Positions 12,276 to 23,819 of a DNA stretch of 64,000 bases are shown one piece after another. The stretch is taken from positions 3,972,830 through 4,036,829 of the forward strand of contig JAJEKV010000022.1 of the NCBI GenBank assembly GCA_021234155.1, in the 5' to 3' direction. A program made the position numbers and the translations under genes. The notes beneath the pieces were generated by a model. That model searched no databases. It worked only from the letters and a program-made list of their open reading frames with translations, and had not been told where the DNA came from. The DNA is from Isoetes taiwanensis. Taxonomy: Eukaryota > Streptophyta > Lycopodiopsida > Isoetales > Isoetaceae. Within the stretch, counting starts at the first letter, position 1, and each line of letters begins with the position of its first letter.

Positions 12276-12402
12276 TTGATTTTCTAATTTCCCTGACCCG
12301 ACGATCAGAAAATAAAGAATCGGACGGCTGAAAATAGAAATAGCTAACGTGGCACGACACGTGGCATAGCTAGGAATGCAGGAAAGTGGGCGGGGGGGTT
12401 AG
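12276..12402 (+). repeat. ~130-bp direct repeat, copy 2
   Basis: This is the downstream partner of 9046-9178: TTGATTTTCTAATTTCCCT, GAATCGGACGGCT, ACGTGGCACGACACGTGGCA, GGAAAGTGGGC. It is diverged by scattered substitutions and small indels and lies in the same orientation. Confidence 0.7.
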
Positions 12403-14036
12403 GCAACCCTGCTAAAAAATAGGCACTATATAATTGCATTACATCCAACGGTCAAGATGAACGGTTGAGATTGTGATTCAAGTCCTAGATCCTATTCGCC
12501 GCAAAATTGACTGCTGAGATTAACAGATCAGATTTGATTTCCGCCCTCGAATTTTTTGCCGCTTCAACCTCGTTTTTTTTTGCCGCTTCCATACCTAGGG
12601 CAGGGCTGTACAGCAGAGGGTCCGCTTCCTTCCTTCTGCCAGATCTAGGCTAGGCGTTAGCTGGAGTGCAGATCCTTGGGAGCGCTGTGCTTCATGCGGT
12701 GGCTATGGAGGTTGTTTTTGTTAGGAATGCCTGGGTAGAGCGCCGGAAGTTTCTTCTCGTTTTTCTTTATGCTGTGCTTCTTGTTCTGTTAAGTGGAAAG
12801 ACTCAGATGGTACTGCAAATGCATGGAGTTTGCGGAAAAAAAAGCAGAGGCTGAAATGAAAGATTAGGTGTGAAGCTTGGCAGTTTGAATACATTTTCGT
12901 CCAGCTTTATTTTCTCTTGAAAATCCACAAATTCGCAAGCACCCGACATGATATTTCTCCACCAAAAACTTCACAGTGACAGCCTGCTTGATTCAGATAG
13001 ACGATAATGGTAAGGCTCCAAGTTTTTTTGTTTCTTTTTGGCTACTGTTTCCGCCATAGCTCAGATTTGACCTTCTTTTTTGTGTCAGCATAAGCTCTCA
13101 AGCGTCAGCTTTGCTCTGCAACTTCTTTTTTGTGTCAGCATAAGCTCTCAATCGTCAGCTTTGTTCTGCATTATTGGCCTCACTGATCTAGTATTGGCCT
13201 CACAGCTGCAAACAATGATCCCCTGCTCATCCTATAACCTGCACAATTGCGTGCAAACAGTAGTAAAAGTGTGATGTGTCAAAATGCTGATCTCCACTTC
13301 TGTCAGACCTTAAGTTTCCCAACTCTACTAGATTATTATAAATCTTGTAAATAAACTGAATCGAACATCCTAAAGATGAACAGATAAGTAAACTTCAACA
13401 GAAGGGGAATTTCAAGCTAGAATATCAATGTCTAATATACAGCAGGCAGATGATCTTCTGATATCTTTAGGTGTCGAACCTAGCTTCTTTAGTGCAACGG
13501 TGAATGGATGATCAAATTCTAAATCCATCTGTAGAATCACAGGAATCAAGAAATTTACTGCGGCTTCCAGCTGCCACTAATAAATCACACCATAAGCAAG
13601 CATACCTTTGATTGTGTGGGAACAAAGCCTGCATCAACATCTGGATTTCTTGGATCTGATTGGGAGTTTTGGTATTCCCAAGTAATGCAAGAGCTTTCTT
13701 AGCAGTGAGAATTGTTTCAAGCCATAGAAGAGGTCAATGTTTTACTGCTTCTAACTCAATTGATCTTTGATTGAGTAGCAACAGAATATTCAGCAAAAAA
13801 TTTCCAAGTTCAAGGTATGTTGTAATATTGTATTCAGTTCAGCTTCATGTTTTTCCAAGTTATGGACCATTTGCGAGCAGAATACACAGCTGGCTTGTTT
13901 AATCTTGCAGCAGAGCTGCATTTTCTAGTTTGTGTATTACAAATTTTTTAATCATGATCAATTTGTGCTATTTCAAACTTAGTAATTAAAACCTTCTCAA
14001 TTCTCACAATTGTTTATGATATCATTTATGATGCAG
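12403..14036. other. No recognisable gene; one 45-bp tandem duplication
   Basis: The segment contains a 5'-UTR-like CT-rich stretch (12540-12650) and several possible splice sites but no family signature. At 13072-13170 a block containing CTTCTTTTTTGTGTCAGCAT and AAGCTCTCAA.CGTCAGCTTTG is present twice in tandem with two substitutions. Confidence 0.4.
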
Positions 14037-15073
14037 CATAAAGCTAGTGATTACGTGAAGAAACCCAGCCCTGGTATTGTGTTCAAGAAAAAGATAAAAC
14101 AAGAGGATAAAGGAAATTTGAAGCAGCATTAACAACCAATTTATCTAGATTTCGAGGAGGTAAGTGATTTTATTAGCCTTTCTTGTTGCTGGTTTGTGGA
14201 TCCTAAGTACGTCTATAATTCTCCTGAGTGTCTGTTATATAACCATAGACATCCAACATGCATTATAACTGTAGCTGATCTGTTGGAGCTTTGCATATTC
14301 TGATTCAATGCAGCTGTGACTCCATTAAGTATTAGGTAGAAAAGGATTTAAGCAAGCAATTGCACTGTTCTAGGCTATAATCAATGGAGGTGACAGAGTA
14401 GATAGCGCACTTAAAGATATGACTCCGCTGATGAAGCAACATAACAGGGCAGACTTTGCAAACCACTATGAGGTAGAGTATTAGGTAGAAACTGTAATGG
14501 AATTAAGCTGTGGGATCCATAAGTTTTCAGTTGAGGTTCCTGTTGTGACTATGTAGTGAACTAGAATTGCCCTTATGAACTCCGTATACAGGTTTGGGCT
14601 GACTATAGGCAGCTATATATTGATCAGATTTACTACCTAAAATTTCAAGGTAGCGGCTGCTAATGGTGTGCTCCGGATACAGGGTTGGGCTGACTATAGG
14701 CAGCTATATATTGATCAGATTTACTACCTAAACTGCTAATGGTGTGTGAAATACTGGAGAAGCCTGTATTGGTTGGCAAAGCAATTTATAAAGAAAGGCA
14801 ATGCCTATTTGTTCTACTGCTATATCTGAACAGGACAGTCACAACAGTTATTGATTGAAGGGATATTGATGTTTAGAGTTCAATTAAGATAACAATGATT
14901 TAAGTAATGTTCTTATTCAACTTTAGTTCATTTTTACATGGCAAGATAACCTCAACTTGAAAATTGACCAAGTTCTTGTTCTGTTTTTTTTTGAGTAGGT
15001 TAGTGAAGACGAAGAACGCAATGAGGCCAATGATAAAGGTTCGTCGCCTACTGAGGAAGATAACGTGGAATGA
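14037..15073 (+). pseudogene. 3' exons of an unidentified gene
   Basis: Three exon-like segments fit together. Exon A (14037-14159) ends with a fragment reading LTTNLSRFRG before gtaagt. Exon B (14390-14472) continues in phase as GDRVDSALKDMTPLMKQH followed by RADFANHYE. Exon C (14999-15073) reads VSEDEERNEANDKG, is acidic, and ends at a TGA. The B-C junction is phase 0 and the A-B junction is phase 1, so the C-terminus is consistent. Exon A opens in another frame (HKASDYVKKPSPGIVFKKK) and needs one frameshift to join its own end, so I list the locus as damaged. I do not recognise the family. The acidic tail suggests a nuclear protein, but that is a guess. Confidence 0.4.
14590..14750 (+). 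repeat. ~60-bp direct repeat in intron
   Basis: GGTTTGGGCTGACTATAGGC and the following GATCAGATTTACTACCTAAA recur about 90 bp later with one change (GGGTTGGGCTG). GCTAATGGTGTG follows both. The repeat lies in the intron between exons B and C of the unidentified gene. Confidence 0.7.
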
Positions 15074-15390
15074 AAAAAAAATGCACAATAGAAAGTGATC
15101 GAAACTTGTACCTTTGGATTTATTTTCACATATAACTTCTTTATGTCAAAGTACTAAATGCACAGTGATCTTCCATTTGAATTTAAAGTAATGTTTTTAT
15201 TTTGTCAAGTAAATTTATCCTTTGCAAGCATGTGCTCAGTCTTGGTGCAATTAACCTCTTTTTCACTTTTCTTTCTGCCGTTACGCATGATGCAACATAG
15301 ACTTAAATGAAAGCAATTTTGCATACATGAGTAAAGAAGAATCTAAAATATAGATTTGTCCAAAATAAAAAAACCATCAACATGAACATA

Positions 15391-16219
15391 AAAAAGTGAC
15401 AAAAATTGAATGTAGAATTGCCACAAAGATGGCTTGTGATTTAGACACAAATTTCACAATGGTGTCATATGTGCTCATAAAATTGACTTGTAGATGTCAC
15501 AAAAATAACTTAAAACTGACACAATTTTGTCATTCAAATACCACAAAAAGGAAACTAGTTTCTTATAACAATATAACTAAAGGTCACAATCATGTTGTAA
15601 AAATACATTAAGCATATTATAAATTGTATAACAAAAATATATAAAACATGTTATAAGAGAGTCACAAATATGACGCAAAGGCTGTCAACCTATGCAAAAT
15701 AAGGATGCTAATATGGTGTAATAATTTAGTTGCATAGCCGAGACTAATATGATAGAAAATATGATACAAATATTGAAGAACTTGGATATAAGTTCGACAA
15801 AAACTTGCTATGCAATTGCCACAAATGTAGTCATTGTGTCGAGACTAATGTGATAGTAAATATGACGCAATTAGTGGATCACATGGATTAAAGCTCGACA
15901 CAAAGATGCCATACAATTGCCACAAAGGTAATTATTGTGTGGAGACTAATATGATAGAAACATGACGCAATTATTGAATAACTTGGATATAAGCTCGACA
16001 TAAACATGATATGCAATTGCCACAAATTTAGTCATTATGTCATTTTTGCGTTATGTACCCGTGACGCAATACTTGACGCAAAAGTTGACGCCCATGCGAC
16101 ATCAAAGTATAGCACTTTTAGCGTCAACCATGTGACATTTGGAGGGCCTTTGAGAATACACATAGTGTCACTTTTATTGACGCTATACTCGACGAAAAAC
16201 ACCCTAACCTGTTGTAGTG
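15391..16219 (-). mobile_element. CACTA-type element end with subterminal repeats
   Basis: The right boundary ends TTGTAGTG, whose reverse complement is CACTACAACAGG. It shares CACTACAA.AGG.TAGG with the element at 3052. Inside lie three tandem copies of a ~102-bp unit starting GAGACTAATATGATAG (15738, 15839, 15941), each with CAATTGCCACAAA and GACGCAA words. GTGACGC/GACGCAA motifs crowd the last 200 bp. The left end was not found, so the 5' limit given here is only where TGACA/GACACA motifs begin. No transposase frame is present. Confidence 0.55.
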
Positions 16220-16819
16220 AACCGAAATAAATCCAACTAGGCAATGATATTATAACAATCTTAGATAAACTGCATGATCAAAAGCCTAGCAATCTTAATA
16301 AAATACAAAGCATTTAATGGACTTTAGGGTTTCTGGATGGTAAAAAACATATGACAAAAGCAAGAAAACCTATATCTGGATGGATGAATAAAAGGGGGAT
16401 TGCCAACGTTCATGGCTGGGTATTTTAAAATAAAATTTACATTCAGCGAATAGCTACGGAACTTAAAAGGCTAGAATCTATTCTTAAGCTGATGTAAGCT
16501 GTCTACAATGTCATTGCATGCCATCTACAACATAAAGGCCGAAAAAGGGCGTGCTTAATCAATTTTTCATTTTAACAGATGAGAAAAATTGAACACGAAA
16601 ATGTAAGGTAATATTGATATCATGAATTACAAGTTACAGTAGTTGCTTCTATTTCTTTTCTAAACGAGCAAACAGAATTATGGACTAGGGGCTACCGTCT
16701 AAAGCAGTGGTCTGACAACGTTGGTTCTTCCAAATCAGTCTGCTACATGTTTTGCTCCTGCTTTGGCCAGTTGCCCATCTAAATTTTTCAAAAGAGCATA
16801 TAAAATTGTAAATCGGAAG

Positions 16820-17190
16820 AAAGAAAGAAAGAAAGAAAGAAATTTTTAACGTCCACGGAACCCAATCGGGTTATGGGACCCAATACAAAAGAGAGGGCAA
16901 AAGCCCGGAGCTGAACAGTAAAAAAAAGGAAGGAAAATCTCTCAAATCGACAAGAGTAACATTTGTAGTAGCTTCAGAAAAGAAGGAAGCTGTTATAAAT
17001 TTTTTAAATACGAAGGGAGCACTATATTCACCTGTTTGAACACTATTTTCACAGTAGCATCTGTTGTAAATTTTCTAAATAGAAAGGAAACACTATATTC
17101 ACATGTTTAAAAGAGCTGAACAGTAAAAAAGAAGAACGAATATCTCCCAAATCGTCAAGAGTAGCATCTTGGTAGCCTTAGAAAAGAAAA
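16820..17190. repeat. GAAA microsatellite, GC-rich module and ~197-bp duplication
   Basis: A (GAAA)n run at 16820-16843 is followed by TTTTTAACGTCCACGGAACC and a CCCAATCGGGTTATGGGACCC stem. The same TTTTTAACGTCC phrase follows the AATAG microsatellite at 17926, and ATCGTCCACGGAGACC follows another at 60729. This pairing of a short tandem repeat with one conserved module looks like the 3' end of a minus-strand LINE or SINE. Downstream, GAGCTGAACAGTAAAAAA and the next ~80 bp (16911) are repeated at 17108. Confidence 0.45.
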
Positions 17191-17882
17191 CTTCGTTGCA
17201 GATGAGGTCCATTTAGTTTAAATCAAGGAGACGAATCCTTCCATCGAGTTTGATGAAATGAGACAGAACTACGAGGCAGAACTTTGGTAGAAAAGATGTG
17301 GAAAATGTGGACAAAAGAAGAGAAGCAAATCTGCTGGGTACTGAGTTCTGAGTTTGGGTCCATGATGCGGCTTTTTAAGGTGCCCAGAGTAGTGCCAAAT
17401 GATTTAAGGATAAGCGCTTCCTAGCATGGCATTTCGTTGGCCCATAGCATTTCCCTAGCTACCCGATGCTGGTTACCCGATGATTTAAGCCCCATAGCAT
17501 TTTCCTAGCTACTCGATGTTGCTTATCTGTGTAAGATGCTCCAATCTCTTTATCTGTCTCTCACGAATCTGCAAGAACAGCCATGCAAAATAATGAAAGA
17601 AAAGCATCTACAAGAACCACAACGCTATTTCCATAGCCAAGCATAAAGAAAGAGAAGGGAAAGAAACAAGCAGATACTACAGCGGCTCGACAATGCCTAC
17701 AACAATGCGGTGCCTTCAATCTGTCGTCCTTCTTGCTCTAATTTACTCCCTCATCATTCTTGCAATGCTCTGCTATGCAAGGCGCACAACCAAAGCGGCA
17801 AATCAGCAAGCAAAAACCTAAATGGCGGGGATCACGATCTTGCCTGTTTAATTTGGCCATTAAGTTTAGAGCCAGTAAGATC

Positions 17883-17926
17883 AAAGAATAGAATAGAATA
17901 GAATAGAATAGAATAGAATAGAATAG
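17883..17926. repeat. (AATAG)n microsatellite
   Basis: About eight tandem AATAG units run here, followed by TTTTTTTAACGTCC. A short run of the same unit lies at 60703-60720. Confidence 0.9.
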
Positions 17927-20159
17927 TTTTTTTAACGTCCAGCCGTTAGATGCTATACTGTTTTATCACCATATCTTTTCCTCATCGTCTCTTTTATTTG
18001 CTTCTATCTTTTAATCAATACCATTTTTTTTATTTTTATTTTTTTTTCGGTGGTGTAATTTGGCATCGACACCTTAACATTCGATCTGCCTGCTTCTGTA
18101 ACAAGAATTTTTGGACCTAGAAACTGCCCATTTATTGCAACTATCCTTGTGTTGTAACATAATGTAGTAATGTTGCAGTAATTTATATGCAAAAGTAGAA
18201 AAATAGAAGCGTTAGCAAAGCACATAAGCATGCTAGAGCAAGGTTAAAAATATAAATACAAGTTCTAGCAAACTAACGTTGAATTCATAGTACCTCGTCT
18301 TTGCTTGAACAATGCTGGCAAGCACGAGAAGAAAGATAATGTCTTATGCACTTTGAATTGTTTGATTTTTAAAAGGGCTACTTGTCTATGGGTATTTATT
18401 CGCAACAACCACAAGGGAAAAATGAAAAGACAATTGAAGATGCAAGAAACTTTGAAAAAAGAGTTAAAATGTGTGTAGCATTGCTGGTGGTTGCACAACT
18501 GCACCAAATTCAACTCAATGTTTCAGCCACATCGTCTTCATATCAGTGTCTAGGATTACCAATGCCATCTCTAATTAGAAAGGTAAACATTTATGCGATT
18601 AATCGCACCATTTTTTACACTTACCACCACGTGATCATAATGCCATACATTGCATTATGACTTGAACACTATGCTTAAACTCTAAGGAATTGTAGGTTCT
18701 GTCAATGAAAGCCCAAAGAATAATAAAAAAGACTAGAAACGTGTTCCCGGCGATGCAGGGCATTAGTCCTAGACGTGTGGAATTGATAGATGCACTGCAA
18801 TTTTTAGGTGGAATAAAAATTTGTAGATGTAATTGTGTAAGTACCTATAATGAAGTGCCAAGTGTGATGGTTTAGGGTTTAGGCATTATCCGTGGGCACA
18901 TGGAATGGATAGAAATTATGGGATGTATATGTGGAGTAGCATGGGTAGACATAAAAGAAACGCATAATGTTAGAGCATTGCTTGGCGCTTGCTAAGAGCT
19001 TTATAGAAGATGTGATTGTGTGACTTCATAGCATCTAATCAAAGTTGGTAGTGTGTGTTTGTGAACCCAAAGTCATGGTAACATGTGGTAGTTTCATCTA
19101 GGCTTTTGCCCAAGCTTTGTAATGTGTTCATCTTGTTTCGTGATGTTCTGACTTGTTCTAGTCGCACATAAGTACTAATGAATGTCTACTTCAATTATGG
19201 TAATGAGTCCAACCTTGATAATTGTACAAAAAAGTGGTAGCAATGTATATTATTGCATATAAGTTGGAGCATATTCATTAAGTTATGCCTTAGACTTAGA
19301 CTATATGAAAACATGAGCACTATAACATAATAAATCGAATAGTCACTACAACTCAAACATTTTAAGCAATGTTTTTCAATATGAATTTCTAGTGTTTCTT
19401 TAAATCTAAAAAAGATGGTAGTTGTGGGTTTATTTGTTTAATGTATTTGGCAGTTCTCATTGCTTGTGTTTGTTGGCTTATTAATATAATTTTACCCTGC
19501 AATTGCTCAATGCAGGCAGATACACAATAATAAATTTTTCAATAATGTCCGTAAACCAATGAATAGACACTTAGGGGTATGGACAACGTTTCTTTTAGAG
19601 CAAATGAACTAGTAGTCCATAGCAGGCAAAGAACTGGTAGTCCATAACAGGGTACAAACATATTAGCATATTGTTTGAGCTTACAGACTTAGATCTTAGA
19701 AGTAGCCAGCTTTTGCAGACCTTCCGTATTCACTATTTTGTGCCCAACTTTTTGTGGAAAGATACACAACGGGTAGCAAGAGGCAATAATACAACTCCAA
19801 TGGACAATGTAAGAATGGAATGGAATCTAGAATCAATCAGTATAATCATAACAAACATCAAATGCTTCAACCAATCTACTTGGAATCATCAAAGAAATAT
19901 GCTAGAATGCAATGTCTTGGCGCTTACCATCTTTAAGTGGCAATAGACACTCATATATCTCAGATTGGAAATGATTTAAAAACATAAGGATTATCCAATG
20001 TCACATTTGTTACCATGGTTGCAGCGAAACATGTTCCTGTGCCTCTGCAACTAAATGGAAACAAAGGGCTTAACAAAGTAGGTACCTGCAACTAAACGGA
20101 ACAAACAACGCAACAAAATATGTATTGAAACAGCTTTTAGAACAAAAAAACTACTAACC
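17927..20159. other. AT-rich DNA without recognisable genes
   Basis: No family signature is seen in any frame. At 18733-18765 ACTAGAAACGTGTTCCCGGC followed by GATGCAGGGCATTAG resembles the GC-rich palindromic module at 24304-24335, so it may mark the end of a related mobile element. Confidence 0.4.
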
Positions 20160-20191
20160 ATTCTAACATGACAGGTTGAAGAATCTGAACA

Positions 20192-20539
20192 ATGAACAAT
20201 ACAAAGAGTTCATGCAAATTTACAATTACAGGGAAGCCACATACATGGGGTGGAATGGCTCCTGGAACCTGGGCAGTGGCTTATTATCTGCATATAAAGG
20301 GGGAGGCTGTTAATTGGAAGAGCTTCTCGGATTATTATAAAACTCCCAATGAGAAAGCAAAGGCCAGTTCTTCTAGACCCAAGAGAAAGCATAGGCAAAT
20401 CCAACCTGACCAGGAGGAAAATAGTAAAAGTGACAGGGATGATAAAGATGATAGGGAAAAAACCAAATCAGGTTCCTCTAGACCACACATTCAATCTGAA
20501 CTCTCACAATCAAAACAGAAAAGCAGAGCAATGTTTTGA
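20192..20539 (+). pseudogene. Basic Ser/Lys-rich exon of the PHD/FCP1/Ulp1 cluster
   Basis: The frame begins with a short ordered segment (HTWGGMAPGTWAVAYYL, then NWKSFSDYYKTP). It passes into a basic, Ser/Lys/Asp-rich region with RPKRKHR (nuclear-localisation-like) and charged DDKDD tracts, ending at 20539. Another frame upstream reads RLKNLNNEQYKEF, so the 5' part may be frameshifted. Two further exon-like pieces follow: 20638-20667, and 20724-20774 reading YDAICGAFRAMDARMIDE before gtatgt. The family is not recognised. Position and strand suggest it is the N-terminal part of the gene continuing at 21363. Confidence 0.35.
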
Positions 20540-20814
20540 GACCAAAACATGCCATTGCAAGTATGTTCAATTATTAGTTGTGTTACAACAGAAAAAAATC
20601 TCAAGCTTGACCTAGATTGTTTCTATCAACACAGAAAAGGTAACCTCAAATCCACTTCAAGAATCAGGTATGTCTACTACCATTTTGCATCATGTTGGCT
20701 GTCTTGTCATGTTGTGTCTCTATGATGCCATCTGTGGGGCATTTCGTGCAATGGATGCCAGAATGATAGATGAGGTATGTGTGGTCTGGTGAGTGGTGAG
20801 TTGTTGGCATCCAC

Positions 20815-21180
20815 CATGTCCCACACCACACCCCCACCATCTCTCACCACTACACTCTACCATCTCCCACCACCACACTCCACCATGTCCCACACCACAC
20901 CCTTCCACCACACTCCACCACCACCACCACACTCCTCCACCACCACCACACCCACCACCACCATACCACACCACCGGACTCCACCACATCCCACACCACA
21001 CCCCTCCACCACACTCCACCACCACCACACTCCTCCACCACACCACCATGTCCCACACCACAATCCACCACCACCACACTCCACCACCACCACACGCTCC
21101 ACCACCACCACCACCACCAAACCCCACCACCACACCCCACCACCACCACCACACTTCACCACCCTACACAATGTCCCACC
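20815..21180. repeat. CCACCACAC-type minisatellite
   Basis: About 365 bp consist of CCACCACACTCC, CCATGTCCCACACCACA and (CCA)n units. The plus strand is almost free of G. It lies between exon-like segments of the cluster and is probably intronic. The long proline/histidine-rich and tryptophan/glycine-rich frames here are artefacts of the repeat. Confidence 0.9.
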
Positions 21181-21362
21181 ACTCCTTGCTACTATCACAA
21201 CCTGTTGTGTGGTGTGTACTGTGCAGTGTATGTTGTATGGTGTGTGGTATGTGGTGGTGTGTAGAAAATACCTTGTGTTGTGTGGCGTGTGATTGTGGTC
21301 TTCCATCAGTACGTGGCTTACTATGTTAGGAGGCTGACATATACGTAGTGTTTTGTTTTGCA

Positions 21363-22290
21363 GACTATGGCAGACTTGTGAAGGAATGGTTGGCTGCAAC
21401 ATCAGCTAGGTTTGATAGATGCAAGCGATTATTGCAAGCAAACGAGGATAGGAAAAATGATATCAAAAGAAAGATTGAGTTGATGGAGCATAAAGCATCA
21501 GAAATTAGAGCTGATTTGCACAGATGGCAATCAATCATGACAGCAAATCCGAAAGCAGCATAGGGTGTTTGGGTTGTAAGCGAACTAAAGGATGAAGAGC
21601 TAAATGGTACAGTGTTGCCTGGGCTGAATCAATTAAATAAGGAACTAGCAAAAACTGAAATTGAGCTAAAGGCATGTGAAGACTTACTGCTGCAGCTGCA
21701 ACCTCGAATGCAAAGATTTGAGATTTTCTCTGAGCGTAGTGGTCATGACACTCCTTTAGATCCTGCACTTCCAATGCTTCCTGAGGCAGAAGAAGAGGGT
21801 GATGAAGGTTGTCCATTTTGTGGACGTTGTCTGAAATGAGAGGGTAAAATGTTGCCAGTTATGATAGCAGAATGTAGTCAGCAGTATCACATTCCATGTC
21901 TATCACACAATTTGAGGTAAATATTATCAGCTCTAACCCTCGTCTAAAGACTCTATTGATTTTGAATTTGTTTTGCAGACACTCTAGGACCTGCTGCAGC
22001 CCCAGTTGTGCCCACATTATGACTGAGACATGGCTTTTGGATTTTGGTGTTCGAGTGGTACCACAAGAACCACCTAATGTTTACTGATGTTGTCACAGGC
22101 CTACTGACTTAGTGTTTGCAGAATTGCAGAAATTTGGGACCAAGGATATCCAACAGTTATCCACGCCTCGATCAGTTATGACACTGCAAGATACCTTCCG
22201 GGTGTACCTAGAATTCACCCCATTTGATACTTCTAAGTCAATCCCAGCTGCTGCGTGGAGACTCCAAAACGAAATTTAGATAGTGAACTG
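21363..22290 (+). pseudogene. Coiled-coil protein with PHD-like zinc finger
   Basis: The exon from 21363 reads DYGRLVKEWLAATSARFDRC and continues as a long heptad-rich coiled coil in two halves (to 21561 and 21570-21760). An acidic linker (PEAEEEGDEG) is followed by CPFCGRC ... MIAECSQQYHIPCL. Across a short intron it continues TCCSPSCAHI. The spacing C-x2-C ... C-x4-H-x2-C ... C fits a PHD-type zinc-binding finger, usually a chromatin reader. The segment 22099-22275 reads TDLVFAELQKFGTKDIQQL and VMTLQDTFRVYLEF in one frame. Stops interrupt the frame at 21562 (TAG) and 21836 (TGA). Each is one transition from a sense codon, so this is a pseudogene. It lies directly upstream of the FCP1-like exon on the same strand and may be the same gene. 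Confidence 0.55.
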
Positions 22291-22382
22291 AATGCAGTCG
22301 TATCAAGTAAGTACCGATGCCACATACATGATTTATTTTTTTGTATTTTTCTGTGGTCTTCCTCATTTCAATTATGTTACAG

Positions 22383-23263
22383 AGATAGACGCTACTGCAA
22401 CTGGAAGCCATCACGAAGAGATTCCTAGTGCATCTGTTTTAGGGGGAAAAATTAATTCCCTTGAGATTCATTCTGCACGGGATCCTTCACCAGGAAAAAG
22501 TTTTGGTGCTGAACATGAGCCAAATGCGGATGCAGGTGATGAAGTTGACAAAGAAACCCCAGATCCTGGACAAGATGCAGACTGCTCAACGAGTCCAATA
22601 CAACCTCAACCAAGAAAAACCAAGAGGTTAACTGAAATTCTCCTTGTTCTGGACTTTAATGGGGTTTTAGGCAAGTTTTATGACTTGACAGAGAGGATCC
22701 CTGCATCGGCCGAGCCAGAAGTGACCCTCAAGAAATTGAACCTTCAAAAGGCAGCAGTTTCCAGGCCTGGATTACAGGAGTTCTTAGAATGATGTACATC
22801 AAAATTTGAGATTGCATTGTGGTCCAACATGGCTAAGAGTAACCTTGACTTGTTGATGAGAAAGTTGTTGCAGGAATATAAAAGCAGATTTCTTCTTATT
22901 TGGAATCAGGATGACTGCACCAACACAAAATTAAAAGTGGTTAATAAGCCAATTTTCCTTAAGGATCTGTCCAAAGTGTACCAGAAATACTAGAAATACC
23001 AAGTGAAAAATACATTGTTGATAGATGACAGCAGATATAAGGGTTCTGTCAACCAGCCGAACACAATGATATGTCCAAATAGTTTTGCTCTCGACAGGTT
23101 GGATTCCAATTTCCTTTTGGAGCAACTCAAACCATGGCTGGAAGGACTTCTGGCTGCAGAAAGTGTGCCAGCTTATGTGAAGGAACATCAAATGTGGAAC
23201 ATGTGGGATTCTGAAGAGTCGCGCAACTGCATGAAAATGCTCGACAAGTATTTTCATAAATGA
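22383..23263 (+). pseudogene. FCP1/NIF-type HAD phosphatase domain protein
   Basis: After a ttacag acceptor, an acidic linker of ~85 residues leads into the FCP1-homology (NLI-interacting-factor) fold. HAD motif I reads LLVLDFNGVLG; motif II lies in FEIALWSNM; FLLIWNQDDCTNT and KPIFLKDLSKVY match the family's middle part. Motif III is TLLIDDSRYKG, followed by PNTMICPNSF and a C-terminal helix ending DKYFHK. In this family the enzyme removes phosphate from Ser/Thr, classically on the RNA polymerase II tail. Here the second Asp of DxD is Asn (DFN), as in some plant DLNG-type homologues, so catalysis is doubtful. The frame is continuous apart from two nonsense codons (TGA at 22790, TAG at 22993), which mark it as decayed unless these are sequencing errors. 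Confidence 0.75.
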
Positions 23264-23347
23264 ATCTTGTAAAACTCTTTGAAAGTCATTATAAGTAAAA
23301 AAAACTTCTATGATATGTGTTGTACTTTTTCAATTTAAAATATTTGA

Positions 23348-23819
23348 ATGGATTGTGAGCAAATGTTCTCGTGTGTGTTTAGAACTAGAGATGATAGAGC
23401 TTCGGCAATCCTTGTCTACCTAAAGCCACATATACATTTGGAAGTGGTGGTGAGTGGGACTGAAACTGTCATGATTAGCTCCATCGATATCAAATTTTTG
23501 GAAGCTGATACGCAGTGGTTCAATGATCAATTGATCCTCCTCTTCTCAAGGTGATACTTTCATCTGATTTGTGATCATTAGGATTGTGCCATCATATGCA
23601 TATGTTTGCAGATACATGGAATAGTACTTGATGCTCCAAGGAATGAGCCATCCCTTTTATTTCTTTGACCCTCTTTTTCACTCGACATTGTCCAAGGACA
23701 CAAATAGTTACAAAACAATAAGGAAACATGTGAATCTGGATAAGTGCCAGTACATGTTCTTGCCTGCTTGTGATGGACATCACTGGACCTGTTTTCTGAT
23801 TGTAAGCCACGCGTGTCTC
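23348..23819 (+). pseudogene. Ulp1/SENP-type C48 protease, N-terminal part
   Basis: This is the 5' part of a SUMO-protease-like (Ulp1, peptidase C48) domain. The first exon contains MISSIDIKFLEADTQWFNDQ, matching the family's substrate-groove motif (LxxxxWLND). After a short intron (acceptor tttgcag, 23612) the next exon reads FYFFDPLFHSTLS, then YMFLPACDGHHWTCFLIV, where HW is the catalytic His-Trp. A TAG codon (near 23625) breaks the second exon. The coding sequence is cut at 23819 by an LTR retrotransposon. The remaining Asp and Cys of the triad lie at 33442-33800. It starts only 85 bp after the FCP1-like stop codon. Confidence 0.75.

Noticed and set aside
20777-21402. Proline/histidine- and tryptophan/glycine-rich ORFs of 100-180 codons
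   Set aside because: All arise from the CCACCACAC minisatellite and have no family signature.
21562-22995. Stops repaired by U-to-C RNA editing
   Set aside because: Such editing is organellar in seed-free plants, and these are intron-containing nuclear genes.
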